Shown one piece after another: positions 1 to 11,994 of a stretch of 64,000 nucleotides of DNA. The stretch comes from an uncultured Methanolobus sp. (lineage in GTDB: Archaea; Halobacteriota; Methanosarcinia; Methanosarcinales; Methanosarcinaceae). Under the pieces are notes generated by a model. It was not told the DNA's origin. It made no database searches and worked only from the letters and a program-made list of their open reading frames with translations. The stretch is taken from contig NZ_OY763421.1 of NCBI RefSeq assembly GCF_963667555.1, forward strand, positions 186,001-250,000. The letters run 5' to 3'. Made by a program: the position numbers and the translations under genes. Every line of letters starts with the position of its first letter. Within the stretch, counting starts at the first letter, position 1.

Positions 1-1
1 G

Positions 2-868
2 GAACGCAGGGGCAAAGTACTGATTGCCACTCAGGTTGTAGAGCAATCATTAGATCTTGATTTTGATTATATGGTTACAGATCTGGCTCCAATTGATCTT
101 GTTTTTCAGCGAGCAGGACGTTTGCAGCGTCATTGCCGCGATATTTATGGTGCTATTAGTGAGCATGAAGAAAGGGGAATTCCAGTCCTCGGAATTCTCT
201 CACCTAAAGTGACCGGGGAAATCTCAAAAGATTGGTACTCGGATATGTTCCCAAAGGGAGCACATGTTTATCAGTCACACGGCCAGCTTTGGCTTACTGC
301 TCATCTGCTTTCTGAACATGGAAGTTTCAAAATACCTGAAGAAAGCAGATATTTTATTGAAGGTGTTTTTGGCGAGGGCGCAAGCGAAAAGGTGCCGGAA
401 GAACTGAAAGCTCTTGACGAAAAGGCATACGGGGAAGCAATGGCTCAAACTTCAATGGCTAACTTCAAGTCATTAAATCTGACGCAGGGTTACGTGCGTT
501 CGGGTACTCAGTGGCTTGATGATGTTGTTACTCCGACCCGCCTTGGCGAATCGGTGAATATTCGTCTTGCAAGGTTCAAAAATGGAGTTCTTGTTCCTAT
601 GGTGTCTTCTGAAGAACATGCATGGGATATGAGCCAGTTAAGCGTTAGTGGTGGCCGTATAAGGTATGTGGATGATTATGACAAGGAAATGAACGAATTA
701 ATAGAAATATCTAAGGACTCGATGAAGGACAAAGGTAAATGGAGTCTATTGATTCCTATGTTTTCTGATGATGGAATCAATTGGAAGGGATCTGCAGTAA
801 ATAAATATAATAATAAAGTCCAATTACTTTACAATTCTGAAAATGGTCTTAGCATAAGTAAAGAATAA
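2..868 (+). CDS. cas3: Cas3 helicase-nuclease, C-terminal part (cut by window edge)
   Basis: This is the C-terminal 288 residues of Cas3, the ATP-driven helicase and ssDNA nuclease recruited by Cascade to degrade invader DNA. The open frame runs in from the left edge, so the HD nuclease domain and helicase motifs I-III are outside the window. Visible are helicase motif V ([14 protein letters not shown], the first residues) and motif VI (QRAGRLQRH, shortly after), followed by the Cas3 C-terminal region. The stop lies 24 bp before cas8e, in the same reading frame, in the usual I-E order. An internal ATG at 71 is not the real start, because the conserved motif V lies upstream of it. Confidence 0.93.
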   Translation, partial: ERRGKVLIATQVVEQSLDLDFDYMVTDLAPIDLVFQRAGRLQRHCRDIYGAISEHEERGIPVLGILSPKVTGEISKDWYSDMFPKGAHVYQSHGQLWLTAHLLSEHGSFKIPEESRYFIEGVFGEGASEKVPEELKALDEKAYGEAMAQTSMANFKSLNLTQGYVRSGTQWLDDVVTPTRLGESVNIRLARFKNGVLVPMVSSEEHAWDMSQLSVSGGRIRYVDDYDKEMNELIEISKDSMKDKGKWSLLIPMFSDDGINWKGSAVNKYNNKVQLLYNSENGLSISKE

Positions 869-892
869 GCTGGTGATAACACGGTTTTTAAC

Positions 893-2482
893 TTGATTAA
901 TGAAAAGTGGATATGGGTAAACAGACAGGATGGCAAGAAAGAACAGATAGCTCCCTGGGAGATTACTGATGAACTAGATTCAAATCCGATTATTTCACTG
1001 GCTTCACCACGTCCGGACTTTAATGGCTCTCTGATTCAGTTCCTTATTGGTCTGGTACAAACAACAATGTCTCCAAGAAATGAAAGGGATTGGAGAAAAT
1101 ATTTCATAAATCCTCCAAAACCAGATGAGTTGCATGTTATGTTTGGGGAAGTATCTGATGCTTTCAATCTAGATGGGGAAAATGAACGTTTTATGCAGGA
1201 TTATGAACATTTTGAGGATATTGAAAAATGCAAAGAAGTTGATATTAGCCAGTTGTTGATTGATGTGCCAGGAGGAAAAACAATTGAAGATAACACAGAT
1301 CATTTCATAAAAAGAAATACGGTGTCAAAAATGTGTTTTTCTTGTTGTGCAGTTGCATTATTTACTTTGCAAACCAACGCCCCTCAGGGAGGTAGAGGTT
1401 ATCTAACTTCACTCAGAGGTGGAGGCCCTCTGACTACAGTTATATTGGGAGATAATTTGTGGCAAACTATATGGTTAAACATTATTCCAGAAGTGAATTT
1501 CGAAAATTTGGGTGACATTTCGAAAAGTAGCATCAATGAAATATTCCCGTGGATGGGATTTACTCGTACTACTGGAAATAAGGAAATGGAAACATCTTCA
1601 ATGGATGTAAATCCCAAACAAATGTATTGGGGAATGCCACGAAGAAAACGAGTTGATTTTAAGACTACTAAAAAAGGTTTTTGTGATGTTTGCGGATGTA
1701 AAAGCGATCAACTCGTTGTATCTTATTTTAGAAAAACATATGGCAATGATTATAATGGCACATGGTGCCATGTTTTAACGCCCTATTACCTAGATGGTGC
1801 CGAATTGATACCAAAGCATTTAGGGAAAGAAGGTGTTCTTTATAGGCACTGGTTGGGCTTGGTGCAAAATGATTCTGAAAATGGAGGAATTGTTTCTAAA
1901 GTTGTAGATAGACTTTGGACAAAGCAAAATGACATTTTGGATTTTAACATACTCAAAAGTTCTCCACGCCTATGGGCTTTTGGTTATGACTTTGATAAAA
2001 ACAATGCACGTTGTTGGTATGAAAGCATCATGCCTCTATTCAATGTTCCTGAAAATATCAAATCAGATTATGAACATATAGTATTGCAGTTAGTAAAAAC
2101 TGCTGATATTATAAGTGAGAACACTCGAGGTTGTATAAAAAAGGCATTATTTAAGGATAAATTAATTAAAGGAAAGGATAAGCCAATTAAAAATTTCACC
2201 TTTTTTATTGATTCCAGATTCTGGCATGACACAGAATCTGATTATTATAATGTACTCAGTGAATTAATCCCTATGCTGGAAACTAATTCGGATACCGTAA
2301 ATCTGAAAATTCAATGGGTTAGAAGTTTGTCAAAAGTATCTGAAAAATTGTTTGATGAATATTCTCAATCCATGCAATTCAGTGTAGTTGATCCTGAAAG
2401 AATAGCTATAGCTCGCAGAGATCTTAGAAGATACAATTACGAAGGTGGTAAAAAAATAAGGGAAACTCTTGGGGCTGCCTAA
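893..2482 (+). CDS. casA: Cascade large subunit Cse1/Cas8e (CasA)
   Basis: Large subunit of the type I-E Cascade complex, which recognises the PAM and docks Cas3. The protein has 529 residues, normal for the family. It carries the Cse1 hallmark QGGRGYLTSLRGGGPLTT near residue 165 and a C-x-x-C-x-C cluster near residue 265 that looks like a zinc site. The start is TTG at 893, giving an N-terminus of the Cse1 type (M-I-N-E-K-W-I). The same frame reads back to the cas3 stop with no ATG, and a GGTGAT motif about 15 bp upstream could be the ribosome site. The sequence is more AT-rich than cas1 and cas3, as often seen for this fast-evolving subunit. Confidence 0.93.
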   Translation: MINEKWIWVNRQDGKKEQIAPWEITDELDSNPIISLASPRPDFNGSLIQFLIGLVQTTMSPRNERDWRKYFINPPKPDELHVMFGEVSDAFNLDGENERFMQDYEHFEDIEKCKEVDISQLLIDVPGGKTIEDNTDHFIKRNTVSKMCFSCCAVALFTLQTNAPQGGRGYLTSLRGGGPLTTVILGDNLWQTIWLNIIPEVNFENLGDISKSSINEIFPWMGFTRTTGNKEMETSSMDVNPKQMYWGMPRRKRVDFKTTKKGFCDVCGCKSDQLVVSYFRKTYGNDYNGTWCHVLTPYYLDGAELIPKHLGKEGVLYRHWLGLVQNDSENGGIVSKVVDRLWTKQNDILDFNILKSSPRLWAFGYDFDKNNARCWYESIMPLFNVPENIKSDYEHIVLQLVKTADIISENTRGCIKKALFKDKLIKGKDKPIKNFTFFIDSRFWHDTESDYYNVLSELIPMLETNSDTVNLKIQWVRSLSKVSEKLFDEYSQSMQFSVVDPERIAIARRDLRRYNYEGGKKIRETLGAA

Positions 2483-2535
2483 ATCAAAAGAATAGAGGTT
2501 TACTCGTAATACTGTATTAAGAGAGGTGTTTAGAA

Positions 2536-3039
2536 TTGGCAACAAACAGTAATTCATTGGATAAAAATCCAGAGGCATGTGAGGTTTTGCTTGCATGGTG
2601 GAGGGATTTAGATAATAATCGAGGAGACAGGGCTGCTCTTCGTAGATGCCACAATACTGTGGAGGTAGTGTTCAATCCGGCTTACCACAAACTCTGGCTT
2701 ACTCTGAACAAGCTCGGTTTTGGAAACCGCGACTCTGTCGCATTGATTGCCGGAGTATTGGTTAATGTGAAAAATCATCAGGGAGGAGAATCCTTTGCTG
2801 CTCAAATGGCAAGCGTGAAAGGTGGTTCAAGCCCGCAGGTTAGCGGACTAAGATTTAAGAGGCTGTTGAAAATTAATGATAAAGAAGAGTTGTTCAGTTC
2901 CATTGTCAGGATTGTGAAGTTGATGGATGGAAATATCAATGTCTGCAATCTTGCAAATGGTCTCTATTGGTGGAATGATTACACAAAGAAAGAATGGGCT
3001 TATAGTTACTATGAGAAAGCATCTGAAAGTAAACGTTAG
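2536..3039 (+). CDS. casB: Cascade small subunit Cse2 (CasB)
   Basis: Small subunit of type I-E Cascade, present as a dimer that stabilises the crRNA and the displaced DNA strand. It has 167 residues, typical for Cse2, and is rich in Arg and Trp. The N-terminal pattern LLAWWRDLDNNRGDRAALRR is the recognisable family signature. The start is TTG at 2536, preceded by GAGAGGTG, a good ribosome site at 2521-2528. It lies 53 bp after casA and 18 bp before cas7, so it is read in the same operon. Confidence 0.92.
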   Translation: MATNSNSLDKNPEACEVLLAWWRDLDNNRGDRAALRRCHNTVEVVFNPAYHKLWLTLNKLGFGNRDSVALIAGVLVNVKNHQGGESFAAQMASVKGGSSPQVSGLRFKRLLKINDKEELFSSIVRIVKLMDGNINVCNLANGLYWWNDYTKKEWAYSYYEKASESKR

Positions 3040-3057
3040 AATTCAGGAGGAAACAAG

Positions 3058-4164
3058 ATGACAAAATTCATACAAATACACACACTTGTATCGTATCCCC
3101 CATCCAATCTGAACCGGGATGATCTGGGAAGACCAAAGACTGCTGTAATGGGTGGAACTCAAAGGTTAAGAGTATCTTCACAGAGTCTTAAAAGAGCATG
3201 GAGGACATCAGATCTTTTCAAAGAAAGCCTTAGCGGACATATTGGTATCCGTACAAAGAGTATGGGGGTCAGTGTCTATAAAGCTCTGACAACAGGTATT
3301 AGTCTGGCAGATATCCTTGATTGCAAAGAGAATGCATCCCCTGTCAACTCATTGATCTCTGAAAAAGAGGCAAAGGAATGGTCCAAATCAATTGCAGGTG
3401 TCTTTGGCAAATCCAAAAAGGATAGTGAAGATTCCTTGACTGGTCTTGAAATAGAACAGCTGGCACATTTCAGCCCTGAAGAAATATCGGCAATAGAACA
3501 GCTTATTTCTAAAATATCATCAGCCAAAATTGCTCCTTCTAAAGATGATCTTGATCTTTTGAGGCAGAAGCACACTGCAGTAGATATTGCCATGTTTGGT
3601 CGTATGCTTGCATCAAATACCAAGTTCAATACTGAGGCTGCGGTGCAGGTTTCTCATGCTATTACAGCAAACGAAGTTGCAGTTGAAGACGATTTTTTCA
3701 CAGCAGTAGATGATCTGAACAGAGGAGAAGAAGACATGGGTTCAGGACACCTTGGTGAAACAGAGTTTGCCTCCGGTCTTTTCTATACTTATGTCTGCGT
3801 AGATTGTGAATTGCTGAAGAGCAATCTTGGTGGAGATGAAGAACTTGCAACCAAGGCATTATGTGCATTGGTCGAAGCAATGGCAAAAGTATCTCCTACA
3901 GGAAAGCAGAACAGTTTTGCATCCAGAGCATATGCATCTTACATGATGATAGAAAAAGGGAAGCAACAGCCTCGTTCACTATCTGTTTCATATCTTGAGC
4001 CTGTAAAAGGAAGGAGCATGTTGAAAAGTGCTATCGATGCTCTCAAGCAAACAAACGATAATATGGAAAAGGTCTACGGCAAGTGCTGTGAAGACCGTAA
4101 GGATATGAACGCCTACACAGGTGAAGGCTCATTGGATGAAATGCTGAAATTTGTGGTTAATTAG
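3058..4164 (+). CDS. casC: Cascade backbone Cas7e (Cse4/CasC)
   Basis: Backbone subunit of the type I-E Cascade, six copies of which coat the crRNA. The protein has 368 residues. The start FIQIHTLVSYPPSNLNRDD, followed by GGTQRLRVSSQSLKRAWR (about residues 32-50), is diagnostic for Cse4/CasC. The ATG is preceded by a strong AGGAGG at 3046-3051. The gene sits between cse2 and cas5e as in other I-E loci. No damage is visible. Confidence 0.96.
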   Translation: MTKFIQIHTLVSYPPSNLNRDDLGRPKTAVMGGTQRLRVSSQSLKRAWRTSDLFKESLSGHIGIRTKSMGVSVYKALTTGISLADILDCKENASPVNSLISEKEAKEWSKSIAGVFGKSKKDSEDSLTGLEIEQLAHFSPEEISAIEQLISKISSAKIAPSKDDLDLLRQKHTAVDIAMFGRMLASNTKFNTEAAVQVSHAITANEVAVEDDFFTAVDDLNRGEEDMGSGHLGETEFASGLFYTYVCVDCELLKSNLGGDEELATKALCALVEAMAKVSPTGKQNSFASRAYASYMMIEKGKQQPRSLSVSYLEPVKGRSMLKSAIDALKQTNDNMEKVYGKCCEDRKDMNAYTGEGSLDEMLKFVVN

Positions 4165-4184
4165 ATGCACAGGGGTCGATTAGA

Positions 4185-4931
4185 GTGAAGAATTATTTAA
4201 TTTTTCGACTATACGGACCAATGGCTTCCTGGGGTGATATTGCTGTAGGGTCTTATAGGCCTACTTTTGATCATCCATCTAAATCAGCAATATTCGGCCT
4301 TCTCGCTGCGGCTTTGGGAATTCGCAGGGACGAGGAGGAAAGACAGCTTGAACTTGTTTCTGGATACAATTATGGAGTTCTCATAAACTCGGCAGGGCTT
4401 ATGCTCCGTGATTATCATACATCTCAGGTTCCTTCTGCCGGTACGGGTAGAAACAAAAAGACATTTTTCACCCGGAAGGATGAACTAGCGGTTCCTAAAG
4501 ATGAATTGAACACAATTCTCTCCACCCGTGATTATTACTGCGACAGTCTCTATACTGTGATTCTTTCTACAAGAATAGATAATCCTCTTTATTCTCTTGA
4601 AACGCTTGCGGAAGCTATTAAAGAGCCTTCCTTTTCGATGTATCTTGGGAGAAAGTCCTGTCCTATAGCACTTCCACTTGATCCAGTTATTATATCTGCT
4701 TCTACTATGAAGGAAGCAATTGTAAATGCTGAGTTTAAGGATGACACATTTGTAGGAAGACTGATTGACAACGGCAGTTGCCGGTTTTATTGGGATGATC
4801 CGGATGAAAAAGCATCTCATGAGCACAGCGTTTCGCGACGTGATGAAGTACTGAGCCGAAAAAGATGGCAGTTCGCTGACAGAAAAGAATACTATTCAAT
4901 GGTTAACTGGAGGAAAGAGGCATGTATATGA
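4185..4931 (+). CDS. casD: Cas5e (CasD), crRNA 5'-handle binding subunit
   Basis: Cas5e caps the 5' handle of the crRNA in Cascade. It has 248 residues with the family N-terminus LIFRLYGPMASWGD and the downstream PSKSAIFGLLAAALGI. The start is GTG at 4185, which gives the expected M-K-N-Y-L-I-F-R-L. No ATG lies nearby in frame. The 3' end overlaps the cas6e start by 10 bp, which points to translational coupling. Confidence 0.94.
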   Translation: MKNYLIFRLYGPMASWGDIAVGSYRPTFDHPSKSAIFGLLAAALGIRRDEEERQLELVSGYNYGVLINSAGLMLRDYHTSQVPSAGTGRNKKTFFTRKDELAVPKDELNTILSTRDYYCDSLYTVILSTRIDNPLYSLETLAEAIKEPSFSMYLGRKSCPIALPLDPVIISASTMKEAIVNAEFKDDTFVGRLIDNGSCRFYWDDPDEKASHEHSVSRRDEVLSRKRWQFADRKEYYSMVNWRKEACI

Positions 4932-5602
4932 GCAGAGCAAGATTTCTTCCTGAAGCGGTTTCAGGTAAATCTTTCACTAACATGGGAAGCAGCTACAATA
5001 TTCATCGTCTGGTATGGTCCTTATTTTCAAAAGGACCTAATGATGAAAGAAGCTTTTTGTATCGTCAGGAATCAGATGGCACAGTGCCGAAATTCTATAT
5101 TGTATCCGAAAATGAACCGGATGATGAATCTGGTTTGTGGGATATAAATATAAAATCTTATGATCCAGTATTAAGGTCAGGGCAGGAACTTTCTTTTTCC
5201 CTTCGTGGCAATCCAATAGTCTCAAAAAGAGATAAAAATGGAAAGCAACACCGTCACGATGTGGTAATGGACGAAAAGTTCCGCATGAAAAAAGAAAACT
5301 CTGGTAAAGATTACGATGTTAATATTTCTGAGATTGTTCAGCAAAAAGGTGTTGAATGGTTACAAAAGAAAGCAGAAGCCAGTGGTTTTTCTATAGAGAA
5401 GGAGCAGGTACGTGCTGATGGTTATTGTAATCATAAATTCTATAAACCAAACGGAAAGCACAATATTAGTTTCAACACTATTGACTTTACAGGTGTTTTA
5501 ACTGTAACTGATCCGGAAATGTTCAAGAAGGTGCTTTTTGAGGGAATAGGTCCAGCAAAAGGTTTTGGCTGCGGTCTACTTATGGTACGGCTCGTTCGTT
5601 AG
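4922..5602 (+). CDS. casE: Cas6e (CasE) pre-crRNA endoribonuclease
   Basis: Cas6e cuts the array transcript inside the repeat hairpin and stays bound to the 3' handle. It has 226 residues. The MYMSRARFLP start parallels the MYLS start of E. coli CasE, a histidine follows in NIHRLVWSLF near residue 24 (candidate catalytic His), and the C-terminus holds the glycine-rich loop GIGPAKGFGCGLL. GGAGG at 4910-4914 lies 7 bp before the ATG. The matching substrate is the array repeat, whose core CCCCACACACGTGGGG can form a 6-bp stem. Confidence 0.94.
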   Translation: MYMSRARFLPEAVSGKSFTNMGSSYNIHRLVWSLFSKGPNDERSFLYRQESDGTVPKFYIVSENEPDDESGLWDINIKSYDPVLRSGQELSFSLRGNPIVSKRDKNGKQHRHDVVMDEKFRMKKENSGKDYDVNISEIVQQKGVEWLQKKAEASGFSIEKEQVRADGYCNHKFYKPNGKHNISFNTIDFTGVLTVTDPEMFKKVLFEGIGPAKGFGCGLLMVRLVR

Positions 5603-5614
5603 GGTGGTTCAAAA

Positions 5615-6791
<1,177 letters not shown>

Positions 6792-6926
6792 TCAGGTGTC
6801 TTTATGTTGATGTGTTTTGCTGATGCAGATGTCAGGCTGATTAATTTTGCATCTACATTTTGTAAAAATTCAAGGATGAAGGAATACGGAATCCTTTTTC
6901 TTTGTTAGTTACATATAAGATGCACA
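6792..6926 (+). promoter_or_regulatory. CRISPR leader
   Basis: This 135-bp AT-rich stretch between cas2 and the first repeat is the leader: it borders the end of the array with perfect repeats, where new spacers should enter, and should drive array transcription on the plus strand. It contains an inverted pair AAGGAT (6872-6877) and ATCCTT (6891-6896) followed by a T run, which could end the cas transcript or act as an integration landmark. No bacterial IHF is expected in an archaeon, so the bending mechanism known from E. coli may not apply. Confidence 0.75.
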
Positions 6927-9900
6927 GAGTTCCCCACACACGTGGGGATGAACCGTACCATGTTCCGGTCTTGGTCTGCACTTCTACGAGTTCCCCACAC
7001 ACGTGGGGATGAACCGATCAGTATAGCATCGGCAGCATTTTCAAAAAGGAGTTCCCCACACACGTGGGGATGAACCTTATAGGCCCGTCCGCTACTGAAA
7101 CAACCTGATGAGTTCCCCACACACGTGGGGATGAACCGTGCCATAGATAACGCACCCAGTCCAGAGCATAGAGTTCCCCACACACGTGGGGATGAACCGA
7201 CCGCACCTATTCAATTAGCCGCCGCTATCCCGAGTTCCCCACACACGTGGGGATGAACCGACCGGGCAGCACAACACTTCGAGGAGAGAACTGAGTTCCC
7301 CACACACGTGGGGATGAACCGGGTATCGCGAATGGTATAGCCGGGCTGAACTCGAGTTCCCCACACACGTGGGGATGAACCGGCAATCAGTACAACCGAT
7401 GCCTACATTTTTCCGAGTTCCCCACACACGTGGGGATGAACCGAAGATACCGTGGGTATCGGTAAAATCACGGCAGAGTTCCCCACACACGTGGGGATGA
7501 ACCGTAACCCATCTGTTGCCATCGACACCACTCTACGAGTTCCCCACACACGTGGGGATGAACCGAAAACCTCTATGCAGCATCTCAAATGCCTGTGGAG
7601 TTCCCCACACACGTGGGGATGAACCGCCCTCTTTTTTCCCTAACTAAAGGATAATTTTGAGTTCCCCACACACGTGGGGATGAACCGAAACTGTTGGATT
7701 GGAAGAAACGCCTCGGGGAGAGTTCCCCACACACGTGGGGATGAACCGGCCCGTATAGCATTGGATTACAGTGGCATTGAGAGTTCCCCACACACGTGGG
7801 GATGAACCGAATGGGATGGCAATGTACATCTATATGTAAATGAGTTCCCCACACACGTGGGGATGAACCGCTCTCTATGGATATGAGAATTAAGGAAGAA
7901 ATGAGTTCCCCACACACGTGGGGATGAACCGGAGCACCACACCATGAGTATTTTTAGAGAATTGAGTTCCCCACACACGTGGGGATGAACCGTATTATCC
8001 GAACAAATCTTTAAACGTTGAAACGAGTTCCCCACACACGTGGGGATGAACCGCTTCCAAACAGCAGAAACTGCTAAACGTAGGTGAGTTCCCCACACAC
8101 GTGGGGATGAACCGTAATAATTGTATAGAAAGGAGAATAATTAAAAGAGTTCCCCACACACGTGGGGATGAACCGGAGATGAACAATGAGCAACAATCAA
8201 TCGATAAGAGTTCCCCACACACGTGGGGATGAACCGATATCCTCGGTGAGCCTGTTGTATCCAAGCACGAGTTCCCCACACACGTGGGGATGAACCGTTT
8301 CTTGTTAGATTGTGAGATTCTTTTTTGTAGAGTTCCCCACACACGTGGGGATGAACCGTGTCCGCGTTGTGACAATCAAACACGATGTAAGAGTTCCCCA
8401 CACACGTGGGGATGAACCGAAATAGTAAATTCTGATGGGGAACCTGTAAAAGAGTTCCCCACACACGTGGGGATGAACCGATGCCTCTGATGATAGGAGG
8501 AAAATAAAATGGAGTTCCCCACACACGTGGGGATGAACCGGATGCATTGGTAACTCTCAGCAATCATCTGAAGAGTTCCCCACACACGTGGGGATGAACC
8601 GGTCATTGTGCTCTCCTTTTATTATTTGTTCGTGAGTTCCCCACACACGTGGGGATGAACCGTGTCCCTATAGATACTGTTTTGATTTGAATAAGAGTTC
8701 CCCACACACGTGGGGATGAACCGGGGAACTATCGTTCTGCTTCCCTCTGTCTGTCGAGTTCCCCACACACGTGGGGATGAACCGAAACTGCATCTACTAC
8801 CATATCATTGATTGTTGAGTTCCCCACACACGTGGGGATGAACCGGAATTAGTTTAATGATATAAAAGTAGTTTAATGAGTTCCCCACACACGTGGGGAT
8901 GAACCGAAGAAAGAAAAGCTGATGCTTTTATGTCTAGAGAGTTCCCCACACACGTGGGGATGAACCGGTCGTGTATTTGCCAACTATCCCATACTGCACG
9001 AGTTCCCCACACACGTGGGGATGAACCGCTCTGGGTATTGTCATAGCCTGCAAGAAAATAGAGTTCCCCACACACGTGGGGATGAACCGACCTGTTTGGT
9101 ATAATCGACCGGGATTCACTGGAGTTCCCCACACACGTGGGGATGAACCGGCGGAGGTGTCAATGAGTCATTTTCGAAGTTCGAGTTCCCCACACACGTG
9201 GGGATGAACCGATTTCTGGTATCAGTACAATGTCACAGAAAAGGAGTTCCCCACACACGTGGGGATGAACCGATACCCAGCATAGTCACAGGGATTAAAC
9301 ATATGAGTTCCCCACACACGTGGGGATGAACCGAGAACGCGCAGCAGCACAATTTCTAATTTGATGAGTTCCCCACACACGTGGGGATGAACCGGAGATG
9401 ATTAGATGATTTTAGGAACGATTGCAGAGTTCCCCACACACGTGGGGATGAACCGCCGTTCCTGCAATTGTCATTTTTGGCGTTCCTGAGTTCCCCACAC
9501 ACGTGGGGATGAACCGACACAGGACCAGCTCTCACAATCTTTGAACCAGAGTTCCCCACACACGTGGGGATGAACCGACCGCCTATAGCTGTCTTTACTT
9601 CCGGCGTTAGAGTTCCCCACACACGTGGGGATGAACCGTATGATGTAAATAGCCTTTATCCCTTTGTTATGAGTTCCCCACACACGTGGGGATGAACCGA
9701 TTAATGCTTACTTCGGTTGCTGCTATTGCATGAGTTCCCCACACACGTGGGGATGAACCGATCTACTTGCAGGATGTCTTTAATGTACTTCAGAGTTCCC
9801 CACACACGTGGGGATGAACCGGTTGATTTAAACGGGACAAGTTAGAGGTTTTAGAGTTCCCCACACACGTGGGGATGAACCGGCAATATTATCATATTCA

Positions 9901-11894
9901 AATCAATGCCTATTGAGTTCCCCACACACGTGGGGATGAACCGATTGATGTGATCTATTTTTGCCATTTATACCAGAGTTCCCCACACACGTGGGGATGA
10001 ACCGATAAAATAACTATGAATGGTGAGGTTCTTTATGAGTTCCCCACACACGTGGGGATGAACCGCATACAGGCTACGCTTTCCAAATGGCGAGTCAGAG
10101 TTCCCCACACACGTGGGGATGAACCGTTCGAGCAATCCCTTTCTTGCTCTTATCATCTGAGTTCCCCACACACGTGGGGATGAACCGCATGTAAAAAGCG
10201 GGCTTTCACTCTCTGAAAAGAGTTCCCCACACACGTGGGGATGAACCGATATCCCTTATTTTGGGGACAGAGAATACAATGAGTTCCCCACACACGTGGG
10301 GATGAACCGCCATGGGCTGATGCAGGATATAACTGCATCTGGAGTTCCCCACACACGTGGGGATGAACCGGCACAGACATTGCCATTTCTTTTGACATTC
10401 AGGAGTTCCCCACACACGTGGGGATGAACCGATTCCGGAGTCATAACCATCCCCATTGATGTCGAGTTCCCCACACACGTGGGGATGAACCGTCACCGTA
10501 GCAGGTGAAACAACCACAACAGACGAGTTCCCCACACACGTGGGGATGAACCGTGAGCTTAATCTTTTCATCGGAGTTGTTCACAGAGTTCCCCACACAC
10601 GTGGGGATGAACCGAAAAAATGCCGCCAAGTTGGATAATGATTTTAGAGTTCCCCACACACGTGGGGATGAACCGAACCATTTCACAGTAGAATCTGAAG
10701 CTGAAAAGAGTTCCCCACACACGTGGGGATGAACCGATGCTTCAAAAACGGTCGTAATTTTGGAATAAGAGTTCCCCACACACGTGGGGATGAACCGAAG
10801 TAATTTTCTAATCAAAATAGCTTGTAGTTGAGTTCCCCACACACGTGGGGATGAACCGATTCTATTTCTCCTTCTTTTGATGCATAACCAGAGTTCCCCA
10901 CACACGTGGGGATGAACCGGATATGGGAAAAACTCCCATGATGTAGTTAAGGAGTTCCCCACACACGTGGGGATGAACCGATATAGATGTAGTTATTGAT
11001 AAGAGAATCGAGGAGTTCCCCACACACGTGGGGATGAACCGTACTTCCTGCATTGAAAGGAAGAAGTCTTTCAGAGTTCCCCACACACGTGGGGATGAAC
11101 CGATGGTAATCGATCCAGATTCCAAATGGTATTCGAGTTCCCCACACACGTGGGGATGAACCGGTTATCGATGATAATGGCCGGAAAATTGGCAGGAGTT
11201 CCCCACACACGTGGGGATGAACCGGTGCTTGAACCTTTGTGTAAGTGCAGCCACTTGAGTTCCCCACACACGTGGGGATGAACCTCTTGAAAGATACCCA
11301 GGAATCTAAAGCTAAAAGAGTTCCCCACACACGTGGGGATGAACCGTTCCCATTAGATCACCTTGATTAAGTCCTTGTGAGTTCCCCACACACGTGGGGA
11401 TGAACCGATGTTTAGCAATGGAATGTCAATGAGAGAAATGAGTTCCCCACACACGTGGGGATGAACCGCCCGACATCCCATTGGCAGCGATTGCGTCAAG
11501 GAGTTCCCCACACACGTGGGGATGAACCGAACGAAACGACCTTGAAACACTTATCGCAGCAGAGTTCCCCACACACGTGGGGATGAACCGGTAACAGCAT
11601 GAAATCTGCATTAAGGGTTACAGAGTTCCCCACACACGTGGGGATGAACCGAAAAAACACTTAGGAGAAGATGGAAATAAGCTGAGTCCCCACACACGTG
11701 GGGATGAAGCGGTTCCTTTTTCTGTGAGGATCTGGGGAGACATGAGTTCCCCAAATTCATGGGGATGAACCGTACAAGGTAAAGGCAAAACAGATTCTGA
11801 AACTAAGTTCCCTACATACGTGGGGATGAACCGGCTACAACCTAAAAAAACCCCGGACGCCGTGATAGTTCTCCACAAATGTGGGGATGAATCA
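6927..11894 (+). CRISPR. Type I-E CRISPR array, 82 repeats / 81 spacers
   Basis: The repeat is 29 nt with a palindromic core CCCCACACACGTGGGG flanked by GAGTT and ATGAACCG. Repeats follow a strict 61-bp period from 6927, giving 32-nt spacers. One spacer (8481-8511) is 31 nt. Repeats 1-78 are essentially identical. The last four decay: repeat 79 (11684) lacks one T and has AAGCG; repeat 80 (11744) has a changed core; repeat 81 (11805) has several substitutions; repeat 82 (11866-11894) is badly degenerate. Decay at the far end and identity at the cas side put the leader at the left. Position 29 of the repeat is G nearly everywhere but T in repeats 3 (7077) and 72 (11285). I saw no repeated spacer and no obvious match to the rest of the window by eye. 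Confidence 0.98.
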
Positions 11895-11994
11895 AAAACG
11901 TATACTTCATATTTTATGTTAATATAAAATGTCTACTTCTTTCCTCACCCTACAAAAAAATCATATACTAGCCGCACCCTAAAATTATTAACAA

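Noticed and set aside
6905..11878. Many minus-strand frames of 60-170 residues across the CRISPR array
   Set aside because: They are translations of the repeat in its three frames (patterns such as SSPRVWGT, RFIPTCVGNS and VHPHVCGEL) joined by spacers. The 61-bp period keeps them open; they are not genes.
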